Assembly (NCBI GenBank): GCA_029706075.1 | Contig: JAINUG010000325.1 | Location: 1-64,000, forward strand | Reading direction: 5' to 3' | Length of the DNA stretch: 64,000 bases | Source: Aldrovandia affinis | Taxonomy: Eukaryota > Chordata > Actinopteri > Notacanthiformes > Halosauridae | Shown: positions 1-10,751 of the stretch, piece by piece | How positions within the stretch are numbered: position 1 is the stretch's first letter | Layout of the letters: each line of letters opens with the position of its first letter | Made by a program: the position numbers and the translations under genes | Notes under the pieces: model-generated | Databases searched by the model: none | What the model was told of the DNA's origin: nothing | The model's input: the letters and a program-made list of their open reading frames with translations, nothing else

Positions 1-400
1 ATGTTGGAACTGTAGTTGTGGGTAGGAAGTCTGAGCAGTTGTTGTAGAAGTTATTGGGGAGGTGGTTGAGGTCAAAGTAGTTGGAGAAGTTGTGGACATT
101 GTTGGAGCTGTTGTGATTACTGTATTTGGAATGGTATTTGTAGATGTTGGAACTGTAGTTGTGGGTAGGGAAGTTTGAGCAGTAGTTGTAGAAGTTATTG
201 GAGAGGTGGTTGAGATCAAACTAGTTGAAGAAGTTGTGGAAGTTGTTGGAGCTGTTGTGATTAGGGCATTTGGAATGGTAGTTGTAGATGTTGGAACTGT
301 ACTTGTGGGTAGGGAAGTCTGAGCAGTTGTTGTAGAAGGTATAGGGGAGGTGGTTGAGGTCAAACTTGTTGAAGAAGATGTGAAGGATTTTGGAGCTGTT
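1..400 (-). repeat. Shorter ~144-bp tandem repeat, about 2.7 copies
   Basis: The landmark GGAACTGTA near a following TGTGGGTAG occurs at 6, 149 and 293, a period of 143-144 bases (48 codons). The same sequence is a component of the 555-bp unit, so the larger unit looks like a higher-order repeat built partly from this smaller one. Confidence 0.8.
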
Positions 401-994
401 GTGATCATATTTTGATGTAGATATTTTGATATTTGAGCTTTAGTTGCAGGTAGGGATATTAGAGAGGTTATTGTTGAGGTGGTTGGGAAGGTGATTGAAG
501 GGAACATTTTTGAATGTGTGGAAGTTATCAGAGCAGCTGAGGTTGCAGTATTCGGATTGGTTTTTGTTGATGTAGTTGTTGGAAGGTGGGCTTGAGTTTT
601 GATCTTCAAAATTGATAGGGACATTTTTGAATGCAAAATTGATGATGGTGTGGCAGTTGTTGAAGAGTCCAGCATTACAGTACTTGGATTGAGTTTTGAA
701 GATGTTTGAATTGTAGTTTTAGGTAGGTCAGTTTGATAAGTTTTTGTACAAGTTATTGGGGAGGTTGTTGAGGTAAAACCTGTTGAAGGTGTGAATGATT
801 TTGGAGCTGTTGTGATTGCTGTATTTAGAATGGTCTTTGTAGATACTGGAACTGTAATTGTGGGTAGGGATATCTGAGCAGTTGTTGTAGATTTTATTGG
901 GGATGTGGTTGAGGTTAAACTAGTTGAAGAAGCTTTGGAAGTTGTTTGAGCTGTTGTGATCATATTTTGATGTAGATATTTTGATATTTGACCT
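1..994 (-). pseudogene. Degenerate 3' part of the mucin-like repeat region
   Basis: The minus strand still reads as Thr/Ser/Pro-rich repeat, but no long frame is maintained. The interval contains the last 555-bp units and then shorter ~144-bp units at 1-400. The plus strand is strikingly poor in C and rich in G and T, mirroring the ACN/CCN/TCN codons of the minus strand. The repeat runs off the left edge, so the C-terminal end of the putative protein is outside the window. Confidence 0.4.
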
Positions 995-3578
995 TTAGTT
1001 GCGGGTAGGGATATTAGAGAGGTCATTGTTGAGAAGGTGATTGAAGGTACACTTTTTTGAACGTGTGGAAGTTATCAGAGCAGCTGAGGTTGCAGTATTC
1101 GGATTAGTTTTAGTTGATGTTTTAGTTGTTGGAATGTGGGCTTGAGTTTTCATCTTCAAAATTGATAGGGACATTTTTGTATGCAAAATTGATGATGTAG
1201 GTGTGGCAGTTGTTGAAGATTCCAGCATTACAGTACTTGGATTGATTTTTGATGTTTGAATTGTAGTTTTAAGTAGGTCAGTTTGAGAAGTTTTTGTACA
1301 AGTTATTGGGGAGGTTGTTGAGGTAAAACTTGTTGAAGGTGTGAATAATTTTGTTGCTGTTGTGATTACTGTATTTAGAATGGTCTTTGTAGATGTTGGA
1401 ACTGTAGTTGTGGGTAGGGAAGTTTGAGCAGTTGTAGATTTTATTGGGGAGGTGGTTGAGGTTAAACTAGTTGAAGAAGCGGTGGAAGTTGTTTGAGCTG
1501 TAGTGACCATATTTTGATGTAGATATTTTGATATTTGAGCTTTAGTTGCGGGTAGGGATATTAGAGAGGTTATTGTTGAGGTGGTTGGGAAGGTGATTGA
1601 AGGTAACATTTTTGAACGTTTTGAAGTTATCAGAGCAGCCGAGGTTGCAGTATTCGGATTTGTTTTTGTTGATGTTGTAGTTGTTGGAAGGTGGGCTTGA
1701 GTTTTCATCTTCAAAATTGATAGGGGCATTTTTGAATGCAAAATTGATGACGTAGGTGTGGCAGTTGTTGAAGATTCCAGCATTACAGTACTTGGATTGA
1801 TTTTTGATGTTTGAATTGTAGTTTTAGGTAGGTCAGTTTGAGAAGTTTTTGTACAAGTTATTGGGGAGGTTGTTGAGGAAAAACTTGTTGAAGGTGTGAA
1901 TAATTTTGTTGCTGTTGTGATTACTGTATTTAGAATGGTCTTTGTAGATGTTGGAACTGTAGTTGTGGGTAGGGAAGTTTGAGCAGTTGTAGATTTTATT
2001 GGGGAGGTGGTTGAGGTTAAACTAGTTGAAGAAGCGGTGGAAGTTGTTTGAGCTGTAGTGACCATATTTTGATGTAGATATTTTGATATTTGAGCTTTAG
2101 TTGCGGGTAGGGATATTAGAGAGGTTATTGTTGAGGTGGTTGGGAAGGTGATTGAAGGTAACATTTTTGAACGTTTTGAAGTTATCAGAGCAGCCGAGGT
2201 TGCAGTATTCGGATTTGTTTTTGTTGATGTTGTAGTTGTTGGAAGGTGGGCTTGAGTTTTCATCTTCAAAATTGATAGGGCATTTTGAATGCAAAATTGA
2301 TAGCGTAGGTGTGGCAGTTGTTGAAGATTCCAGCATTACAGTACTTGGATTGATTTTTGATGTTTGAATTGTAGTTTTAGGTAGGTCAGTTTGAGAAGTT
2401 TTTGTACAAGTTATTGGGGAGGTTGTTGAGGAAAAACTTGTTGAAGGTGTGAATAATTTTGTTGCTGTTGTGATTACTGTATTTAGAATGGTCTTTGTAG
2501 ATGTTGGAACTGTAGTTGTGGGTAGGGAAGTTTGAGCAGTTGTAGATTTTATTGGGGAGGTGGTTGAGGTTAAACTAGTTGAAGAAGCGGTGGAAGTTGT
2601 TTGAGCTGTAGTAATCATATTTTGATGTGGATATTTTGACATTTGAGCTTTAGTTGCGGGTAGGGATATTAGAGAGGTTATTGTTGAGGTGGTTGGGAAG
2701 GTGATTGAAGGTAAAAATTTTGAACGTTTTGAAGTTATCAGAGCAGCTGAGGTTGCAGTATTCGGATTGGTTTTTGTTGATGTTGTAGTTGTTGGAAGGT
2801 GGGCTTGAGTTTTCATCTTCAAAATTGATAGGGGCATTTTTGAATGCAAAATTGATGATGTAGGTGTGGCAGTTGTTGAAGATTCCAGCATTACAGTACT
2901 TGGATTGATTTTTGATGTTTGAATTGTAATTTTAGGTAGGTCAGTTTGAGAAGTTTTTGTACAAGTTATTGGGGAGGTTGTTGAGGTAAAACTTGTTGAA
3001 GGTGTGAATAATTTTGTTGCTGATGTGATTACTGTATTTAGAATGGTCTTTGTAGATGTTGGAACTGTAGTTGTGGGTAGGGAAGTTTGAGCAGTTGTAG
3101 ATTTTATTGGGGAGGTGGTTGAGGTTAAACTAGTTGAAGAAGCGGTGGAAGTTGTTTGAGCTGTAGTAATCATATTTTGATGTGGATATTTTGACATTTG
3201 AGCTTTAGTTGCGGGTAGGGATATTAGAGAGGTTATTGTTGAGGTGGTTGGGAAGGTGATTGAAGGTAAAAATTTTGAACGTTTTGAAGTTATCAGAGCA
3301 GCTGAGGTTGCAGTATTCGGATTGGTTTTTGTTGATGTTGTAGTTGTTGGCAGGTGGGCTTGAGTTTTCATCTTCAAAATTGATAGGGGCATTTTTGAAT
3401 GCAAAATTGATGATGTAGGTGTGGCAGTTGTTGAAGATTCCAGCATTACAGTACTTGGATTGATTTTTGATGTTTGAATTGTAATTTTAGGTAGGTCAGT
3501 TTGAGAAGTTTTTGTACAAGTTATTGGGGAGGTTGTTGAGGTAAAACTTGTTGAAGGTGTGAATAATTTTGTTGCTGA
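400..3578 (-). repeat. Tandem array of ~555-bp units, about 5.7 copies
   Basis: The same landmark (CTTGAGTTT followed by ATCTTCAAAATTGATAGGG) starts at 591, 1141, 1696, 2251, 2804 and 3359, giving periods of 550, 555, 555, 553 and 555. The usual period is 185 codons, so the array is in frame except where indels of 1-5 bases occur. Units 2-6 are very similar to each other, which implies recent amplification or gene conversion. Confidence 0.9.
995..2269 (-). pseudogene. Mucin-like repeat protein, middle open frame after frameshift
   Basis: This 424-codon minus-strand frame continues the same protein repeat as the frame upstream of it, offset by the short deletion near 2280. It contains about two and a half copies of a ~185-residue unit that begins KMKTQAHLPTTTTSTKTNPN and ends near SILHSKMPLSIL. 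It loses frame again near 1050, where one repeat copy has a small indel in the run that reads ACATTTTTGAACG in other copies. With two frame breaks in adjacent repeats, the array as assembled cannot encode one protein. Assembly error in a tandem array is a real alternative to decay. Confidence 0.45.
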
Positions 3579-4319
3579 TGTTAGAGAGGTCATTGTTGAG
3601 GTTGTTGGGGAGGTGATTGAAGGTAAAATTGTTGAAGGTGTGGAAGTTATTGGAGTTGTTGAGATTATAGTATTTGGATTGGTATTTGTAGATGTTGGAC
3701 TTGTAGTTGTGGGAAGGTGGGTTTGAGCAGTTATTGTTGACATTGTTAGGGAGGGTGTTGAATGCAAAACTGATGGAGGTTTGGCAGTTGTTGATGCTTT
3801 CAGGAGTACAGTAGTTGGATTGGAATTTGTATATGTTGAAACTTTACTTTTAGGTAGGGAAGTTTGAGCCATTGTTGGGGTTTCAGTGGACACAGTGGTA
3901 GGTTCAGTTGTATTTGATGTCAATGTGATCTTGTTACTTTGAGTGGGATATTTAGTTGTTGAAGGTGTTATGTAAGTTTCTTTCAGAGATAGGATAGATA
4001 GTGTTGCCAAACTGGTTTTAGCTGTTGTTGAATATGCCTTGGTAGTTGGAGGTGGAGTTGTTGTTTCTTTAGCATGTGAGCTCTTTGTTTTCATGACAGT
4101 AGAAGACGTAGTTTTAGATATTGTTGGATTTTTGTTTGTAGAGGTGATAGTTCTTGTATCAGCAACCAGTTTTGCTGTTGATATTATGTTTGTAGATTTG
4201 CTCCTGGCAGCTGTTGTCACTCTGGGACTCACAGTTTGTTTTGTTGGACTCCATGAAGGGCTGGAAATAATGATGATTTTACAAGTTTTAGTTTGCAATG
4301 GACACCTGCTTTCTTTCTT

Positions 4320-4413
<94 letters not shown>

Positions 4414-4430
4414 CATATATACAGGTGCAT
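2097..4430 (-). CDS. Mucin-like Thr/Ser/Pro-rich repeat protein, upstream open frame
   Basis: A long minus-strand open frame, about 777 codons, is dominated by Thr, Ser, Pro, Lys and Ile, with motifs such as LPTTTVPTSTKT and TSTTSPI. This composition resembles O-glycosylated mucin or stalk domains, but no signal peptide, cysteine-rich, SEA or membrane segment is visible. The first ~40 codons only translate an AT/CT microsatellite, so the true start or exon boundary lies inside about 4296 or is missing. Codons after that (about 3580-4296) are less regular; from 3578 downward the frame enters the 555-bp repeat array. A 2-base deletion near 2280, relative to the neighbouring repeats, shifts the frame and ends it at 2097. 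It could be one large repeat exon of a mucin-like gene continuing off the left edge, or a tandem repeat that happens to be open. No neighbouring exon supports expression. Confidence 0.45.
4322..4409. repeat. Compound microsatellite (CT)n(AT)n
   Basis: About 31 bases of CT are followed directly by about 57 bases of AT. It sits between the mucin-like frame and a Tc1-like element. Open frames across it give artificial YIYIYI, ERERER or SLSLSL peptides. Confidence 0.97.
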
Positions 4431-4902
4431 CTCAATAAATTAGAATATCGTGGAAAAGTTAATTTATTTCAGTAATTCAATTCAAAAAGTGAAACTCGTA
4501 TATTATATAGATTAATTACACACAAAGTGAAATATTTCAAGCCTTTATTTGTTTTAATTTTGATGATTATGGCTTACAGCTAATGAAAACCCCAAATTCA
4601 GTATCTCAGAAAATTAGAATATTACATAAGACCAATAAAAAAATGATTTTTAATACAGAAATGTCGGCCTTCTGAAAAGTATGGTCATGTATATGCACTC
4701 AATACTTGGTCGGGGCTCCTTTTGCATGAATTACTGCACCAATGCGGCGTGGCATGGAGGCGATCAGCCTGTGGCACTGCTGAGGTGTTATGGAAGCCCA
4801 GGTTGCTTTGATAGCGGCCTTCAGCTCGTCTGCATTGTTGGGTCTGGTGTCTCTCATCTTCCTCTTGACAATATCCTATAGATATTCTAATTTATTGAGA
4901 TG
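4420..4902 (-). mobile_element. Internally deleted Tc1/mariner-like element with inverted ends
   Basis: The left end (4426 on: GCATCTCAATAAATTAGAAT) is repeated in inverted orientation at about 4883-4902. Between them is only the last part of a Tc1-type transposase on the minus strand, so most of the gene is deleted. At about 480 bp this is a non-autonomous derivative. It directly abuts the microsatellite, so the left TA duplication cannot be told apart from the AT run. Confidence 0.75.
4699..4869 (-). pseudogene. Tc1-type transposase, C-terminal fragment
   Basis: About 56 codons end in GAVIHAKGAPTKY and a stop codon, the usual C-terminus of Tc1-family transposases. Upstream the frame reads through ITPQQCHRLIASMPRR. 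The catalytic DDE region is absent because of the internal deletion of the element. Confidence 0.8.
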
Positions 4903-5070
4903 TTTATTTTTTATTATTTTTTATTTTTTATTAATTTTTTTATTTATATTACCTCTGGCAGTTTACCGCTGACCTTTGTACCATTTCAGGTTATTCACTG
5001 GACTGAACTACTTAAATTTCAGTAAAAACTGGAAAATGGGGGTGTTCTAAGACTTTTGACCGGTAGTGTA
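4903..5070. mobile_element. Tc1-like terminal fragment
   Basis: The segment ends in CTAAGACTTTTGACCGGTAG then TGTA, the outer end of a Tc1-like inverted repeat at a TA dinucleotide (5069-5070). I see no matching left end nearby, so it is a fragment. Bases 4903-4940 are a T-rich run. Confidence 0.55.
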
Positions 5071-8000
5071 TATATTCTCACATGAATTTCATACTTACGA
5101 TTTACAAGCAGCCTCATTGATCAGCCACCACACAAAGGCTGTAGTAAATAAAATAAATAGAAGGCTTTAGTTTTAGTGTATGTATGTGAATTACAACACC
5201 AGGCAAAAAAAAACACAAATTAAATTGTGACTTGTGACATTGTGACATTTGCCTTCATGTGACTGAAGACAAATGAAAACTTCCCTGATGGCACTTTGAA
5301 ACTTGATTTACTATGGTTACGTTTCTCATCATGAGTAGATTGCAAAGTTCCTATGCAAGCAGAGTTTCTATGCAAAGCCATATACATTTAATTCCAACTC
5401 AGATGCTTGATTTATATAAGATTGGCCCAAACTGATTGGCTGAATTTACCAAGTTTAATGAATCAATCAATTATTCCCCTGCATGCTGTATATCATTGCA
5501 TTCATAGTTTGCTTGACTGAGAAGGGAGGGAGCTAACACTAGTCAACTTTTAAAAATGCCTTTCTGTGTGGCATACAACTGCACCAATCAATGCATCTCA
5601 GGGATAGAACAGCAGACTTCCCATATGCATGGTTTGTAAAAATGAGAAAAAGTAGATTCAAATCATATTAATTTATGATATTTATCTGGTATGCTAAATA
5701 ATATGGTCCAGTGAATAGCCAATACATTTCTTTCACTCTAAAGCTAAGCTGGAGTCGTGTACTATTACTAATTATATGAATATGTGCAATTGTGCATTAG
5801 AGCGACTTACTTAGCCCCTTTGAGCTATCAATATTTTTAGGAATGAGGCCATGGTGTATCAAGAATTGGCAGGGCTACTTTGTGTACTGTTACTTTGTAT
5901 AATTTGAAAATTGGCAGGGTGTTGCTGTATCTGTTATGCCAATATTCAAGTAAAATAATATTCATGCCGATATTCTTTAATAAAACCGATTTACATCATA
6001 GCTATTAAAAATAAATAAATGTAAATACTCTTTTTATTTCTGAAAGCTATATGAATATGCCATGGTATAGGCTACAACTCCTGTAGACTTAATTCATTCT
6101 ACTCATTGATTGCTAGGTATTTTGGCTTCTCCTAAACTTAATAGAATACATCTTCAGCTTTTCTCAGACTATGTTGTTCACGTGTATAGAAAGCCAGGTA
6201 CTGACATGGTCAAGGTGCTTGCTACATAGGTAGCTAGCTAGCTAGCTTGCTAACATTCGATCAGCAATAGCTCATGTTTGCTACATACAAAAAACAGATC
6301 AAAGAAGCAACTGAAAAAATAATTTGTTACCACTAAAACAGATGGATAGCTGGACAACTCTACTAAACTTACTCTCCCTCTGCCAGGCATGCACTTGTCA
6401 GTCTCAGTGACTGCCTCACTAGCCGCTCCATATAGTACAGGGACTGTGATTAGTGTTTTAGATTTATGGGCTGCTTTATACATCTTTGAATCACCTCGCT
6501 GCCTTTAAGAGACAGTCTTTGGTGTGGTGATAAAGGTAGGATTTGTGTGAAGAGGGATAGCTAGCCAGTTCAGATAAGTTTACAGTGCACCAGCTTACAG
6601 TACTTTCCCAGTTCACCAATTCAACACAGCTCTGTGCGCAGCAGTGCCTAGTCCCCACAATGTGTTGTCAGCAAACTAGTTACCTAGCTATCCAATTCAT
6701 TTCAACCTCAAGGGAAATTGATTTCACAAATGAGGCACATGGTGAACTAGCAAGCAAGCAACTGTCAAGTGTAGTTTCCATCTCTGGAATTTTTTGTGCA
6801 GAAAGACATTGCTGTGCCATTGCTCTTCCAACATCTCCCTGTTCAGGGCCTGCTGGTTTTGAAGAAAGTTGGACTTCTCTCTGCACCTTCTTGGCTATAG
6901 GGGTTTAGTTGCCTGCATTTCCATTAGTGTGACAAGACCAGGGTTACATGTGCAGTACCCCTGAAATAGGGGAAGAATTAATACAGGACAAATGCTGCTC
7001 GCTCTGCATCAACTGTATTAATGAAGAAAGCCAGCGCCCACTCAATTCTCCCCAGACATGAACAATCGCATATTGATTCAGTCATGAATAATCACTTTGT
7101 GTTAAAGCAGATTTGACAAATAAAATGCATTATTATGTACTAGCACTAAACCCATTTAAGGCACATTAATGCACACAGGTACAATATAATTATAGGCTAG
7201 AATCTCTGTGACCAACATCAACATATTTTAACTTGTCACACACTCCCCCACAAAATTAATGTCGGCCTGTCATCATAACACATATGACCTTTAAGTTCTC
7301 AGTCCCAACTGTGTTAACGTTCTCAACAGTATTGAGTCTCAATAAAAATCAATTTTTTTACTTGTGATTTAAGAAATATTGTTTATGTGAAAATGTATTT
7401 TCCCTTGTTACGAGGGACCGTTGTGATGTGATTTTTTGTGTTGGCAAACTGCATTTGTACTCGTATGTGCGAGAAGTGACCCTCTGCATTTTCTTGGCTA
7501 AAAGGTAGCTTGTTCTCTCCATTGAAACTGTGCTTGAATAAATAAAGCTGGATAGAGAGCAAGTGCCTTGGCGTCTTCCTTAAGCACTCACCGCTACAAT
7601 ACTTTTCAGACATAAATGTGATCAGAAGACCATGTAGGATGAATCCGTTGCTGACCTGAACCCATTGTACTCCATGTGATAAAACACAAGCAATCTGTTT
7701 TTACATACCCACTGTAAAAAAAAATGTGGTTGCTGCTCCCCTCCCCTTCATTTTGGCACCATTCTGCAATCAGAAAGAAAAACACTTTTATCCACACCCT
7801 TAAATACACATGACCAATAGCACGACACATTAAACAGTTTTACATTGCTCCACTAAAGATTTCATTTTAAAAATATATTTTGGATGAAAAAGTCCTAAAA
7901 TAATTATACTGTTTTACATTTGTTCCTCTGATCCATGTTAGTTTATAATACATGCAAGGCTTGGTATTTTAATTATTTTACTTGAAAATAGTACATTGCT

Positions 8001-8182
8001 CATGCATAATTTGATATGACATTTTCTAAATTCCTTTTAGAGACACTAAGAAATACCCATTGAAATTAAATAGTTAATATTCTTTGGAAAAATGATGTTA
8101 TGCTGTGAGCTTTCTAAAGTACAAGTTTAAAACTTTAAAGTTTAAAAGCCCCAGGGAGGCCACGCAAAACAAGTAGCTATGT
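5071..8182. other. Intergenic stretch with no gene recognised
   Basis: Apart from a short THAP-like start at 5556, nothing is supportable. There are short AT-rich runs, a TAGC-rich run at 6230-6247 and short open frames of 60-107 codons on both strands (for example 6585-6908 plus, 7383-7613 minus) with no recognisable domain. Confidence 0.5.
5556..5639 (+). pseudogene. THAP-like N-terminal peptide (fragment)
   Basis: An ATG opens a 27-codon frame starting MPFCVAYNCTNQ. The early Cys-x4-Cys spacing directly after the start Met resembles the beginning of THAP zinc-finger domains, which recur in P-like transposases and their host derivatives. The rest of the domain (second Cys, His, invariant Trp and AVPTIF-type end) is not visible, and the frame stops at 5637. 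It could be a remnant first exon or chance. Confidence 0.25.
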
Positions 8183-8590
8183 GGTTCCCGTAGCTCAGTT
8201 GGTAGAGCATGGCACTGGCAATGCCAAGGTTGTGGGTTTGATCCCATGGGACTACATGTCCATCGTTCGGATGGGACGGTAAAAACCAAGGTCCTGACTC
8301 TCTGTGGTCATAAAAGATCCCATGCTGCTTTTCAAAAGAGTAGGGTGTTAACCTGGTGTCCTGGCCAAATTCGCAACCAAACAAACATAATATATACATT
8401 CCCTCCCTCCTCGCCTCTCCACTGTGTATCTGATGTGCAGTGAGTTTGTACTGGCGCAAAATGCTGCTGTCGCGTTCACCCAGTTGGGTGCTGCACATTG
8501 GTGGTGGTTGAAGTGAGTTTCCCGTCGTTGTACAATGATTTGGGTATCTTGAAAGGCGCTGTATAAATCCAATGTTCAATTCAATTCAAA
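8183..8590 (+). mobile_element. tRNA-derived SINE
   Basis: The head at 8183-8254 looks like a tRNA gene: GTAGCTCAGTTGGTAGAGC matches the A box and TGTGGGTTTGATCCC the B box of an internal RNA polymerase III promoter. A ~280-bp body follows, and the end GAAAGGCGCTGTATAAAT resembles LINE-type tails, followed by repeated TTCAA. The tRNA part is followed by SINE body rather than flanking DNA, so I do not call a functional tRNA gene. Confidence 0.8.
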
Positions 8591-9205
8591 TTACTTATGT
8601 AATAACCCTTGTATTTTAAGAAAATATACTAATAAAATAAATATTGCACGCAAATATTAAATTGTAAAAATCCAAGATGTACAAATAACACATTTAAATT
8701 GAACAATAGATAAATAAAAATAGCATGCTTCTTTTAAAAGGAACAAAAATAAGCAGGCGCTGTCCAAGACAATAAATAAGAACACTGAAACATATTGCAC
8801 ACTCATTTAAAAATTGGGTGCACAAACAAAACTAAATTGAACATAGCTCTTTTGCATCTTTTCAATACTGGCTGAGTCTGGCTCAAGGTGGCTGAAAGTT
8901 AATTATGCACAAACCAGACTTAAGATAGCTTCTGCTGTTTTGCTGCTAGTTTAGCTGGACTATATGCATGTTAACTAGCTAGTAGTAAGCTCATAGTGAT
9001 GCAGTATAGCGCTATTATTACCCCAAAAAATTTAGAGAAAAAGTTCAGCGTCATTATAGCCTGTGTAATGTTAGCTAAATGCTTGAGCTACTAGCTAGCA
9101 TTAACTTTAGTATAACAATTGATGCAATACCTAGCTAGCATGATTATTTACTAGACTACTTCAAAACGTAACATAATGTTCATGATGAGATGACATAACA
9201 CATAC
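8591..9205. other. AT-rich interval, no gene seen
   Basis: This is AT-rich sequence without a recognisable feature. It may be internal sequence of the truncated hAT element whose end lies at 9957, but I cannot show that. Confidence 0.4.
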
Positions 9206-9275
9206 CTTTATCTTTGGCTCGTTTCTCCTTTTCTCTTTTTTCTAAACTGAAATCCGAAGGCTTTGATCTTTTCAT
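9206..9275 (-). pseudogene. Possible transposase first exon, ends at a splice donor
   Basis: Minus-strand ATG at 9275 opens MKRSKPSDFSLEKREKEKRA, a short Lys/Arg/Glu-rich start. After 70 bases it meets AAAGGTATG, a good 5' splice site. Short basic first exons of this kind are typical of the ZMYM1-like hAT family in fish, as far as I can judge from the pattern. No following exon is present. Confidence 0.35.
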
Positions 9276-9957
9276 TTTAGCAACGTACCTCAATGTGTGT
9301 CACACAATTGTTTGTGTGACTAAACGATTGCCCATCAATGAAGGGTCATGAGACTAAACCATTTCACCTTGGTGGTGTACAGACTCGTTTTCATTTATCA
9401 TTATATTTTAAACCAGGCAAAATTGCAGCTGTATGTCAGTAGCTATTGAGATATTGTCTCCATTTGCTTATGTGTGTTACGTGAGCAGGGACGCATTTGG
9501 TTGCAATGCTATTTTGTGATTTCATTGATTGACTTGTACTGTACAGTGTGAGTTTGAGAGGCGCTGTTGACATCCACCCCTCCCTCACTTCGGGCTCCTA
9601 GTATGTGAGGACTAGGAGACTTCATAGGCTGACGGACACTAGAAGCAGTGGGACGAAAAAGTCCCTGCCCGATGCTAGCGTAGCGCTGATGTTGTAGGTT
9701 ATTCCCCACACACCTGAGTAGTCTTTCCCACTTTCCCTACGTAAATTTAAGTAGGAGGTAACTGACGTTAACTCTAGCTATTTATTAAATTAGCCAACGT
9801 TACTATCGATACTAACGATCCGATGCTAGCGTAGTGCTGTAGCGCACCGCTGAGCGCAGATGAGCGAGACTGAAGTGAGCGCGCATCTGCGTCTGTATAT
9901 GCAGAGCTGCGTGCGTGCGCCCCTTGCCTATGTCGCCTATGCCGGGATCCGCCACTG
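9206..9957 (-). mobile_element. 5' end of a hAT element (ZMYM1-like type), truncated
   Basis: Read on the minus strand, the element would begin at 9957 with CAGTGGCGGATCCCGGC, a hAT-style CAG terminus, and a short first exon lies about 680 bp inside. The complementary end is not found in the window, so the element is truncated or broken beyond recognition. GC-rich subterminal sequence with several GCTAGCGTAG motifs lies at 9670-9840. Confidence 0.45.
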
Positions 9958-10321
9958 CTCCTGACTACTGTTTGAGAGCCAGTGATAATACTTGAAGATG
10001 TCCTTTGATGCTTCTTACCTTTCTTAAATGATGCCTCTTACCCAATTACAAAAACAAATTACACAGTAGCTGCGTGACTAATGTACTGGAATAAAATATT
10101 ATTTAGTACCAAGGCAAGGCTGTCATTTTTCATGTGTTAAAAATCAGTTAAGTAGATAAATGTCAGTTAAGCTCTGTTTTAACAAAAGAATAAAGCACAT
10201 TTTTCATGAAATTGAGCAGAGCAGTATCTTGTTTCTTTGTATCCATGCTGGATGTATTTTTCATGTGCTTTCAGCTAGATCGTATGTGTCAGAGAAAAAT
10301 ATCGTATGTAAAGATTGTAAC
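9958..10321. other. Unassigned spacer
   Basis: No feature recognised. It lies between the hAT terminus and the proposed LTR start at 10322. Confidence 0.4.
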
Positions 10322-10748
10322 TGTAGGGACTGCACATTCCACATAAAATGATATGTTTGAAATGCAGTTTCATTTAATATAATTTTGTGTGCTTAACGTT
10401 TTTCCACCACGCATAGGATTTCCTCCCAAGCAGGACTACAATTCCCACAGGAAGGACATCGCTCGTCCCCACCTTGTGGGATCCCATTTCAACTTACAGT
10501 TGACTAGTACTGTAAGAGCAGAAATACAGAACTCAAGCAACGAATAACACCAAAGAGCAATCACCATTCTTTCTCTGTTCCTCTCTCCTTCCATCGCCAG
10601 CACTTTGCATCGTTCTCTTTAACCAGCACCTCAAACGCCTCGAGAAGTTCTCTGAACAGCAGCGGAACTAACAGAGACCTCCACAAATTTATCCACAAAC
10701 AATGCTAATTCGTGAAGAGCTGTGAAAGTATACAGCTAGCAATATTCT
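10322..10748 (+). mobile_element. Possible 5' LTR of an LTR retroelement
   Basis: The sequence starts TGTAGGGACTGCACATTCC, identical to the sequence just after a purine tract at 16122-16132. Both also share CAATGCTAATTCGTGAA and ACAGCTAGCAATAT further on (10701-10748 here, 16204-16252 there). Between these two shared blocks this copy has about 310 extra bases, so either the other copy has lost them or they are an insertion here. An L2 LINE begins at the right edge. Confidence 0.5.
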
Positions 10749-10751
10749 TAC

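Noticed and set aside
1..4300. CRISPR array
   Set aside because: Repeats are long, contiguous and coding-like, with no spacer/repeat alternation; the sequence is eukaryotic.
4293..4475. Coding frames with SLSLSL, IYIYIY or ERERER runs
   Set aside because: They are translations of the CT/AT microsatellite.
6585..6908. 107-codon frame
   Set aside because: No domain, opposite strand also open, no context.
8183..8254. tRNA gene
   Set aside because: A and B boxes are present, but the sequence continues into a ~330-base SINE body with a LINE-type tail, so this is a SINE head.
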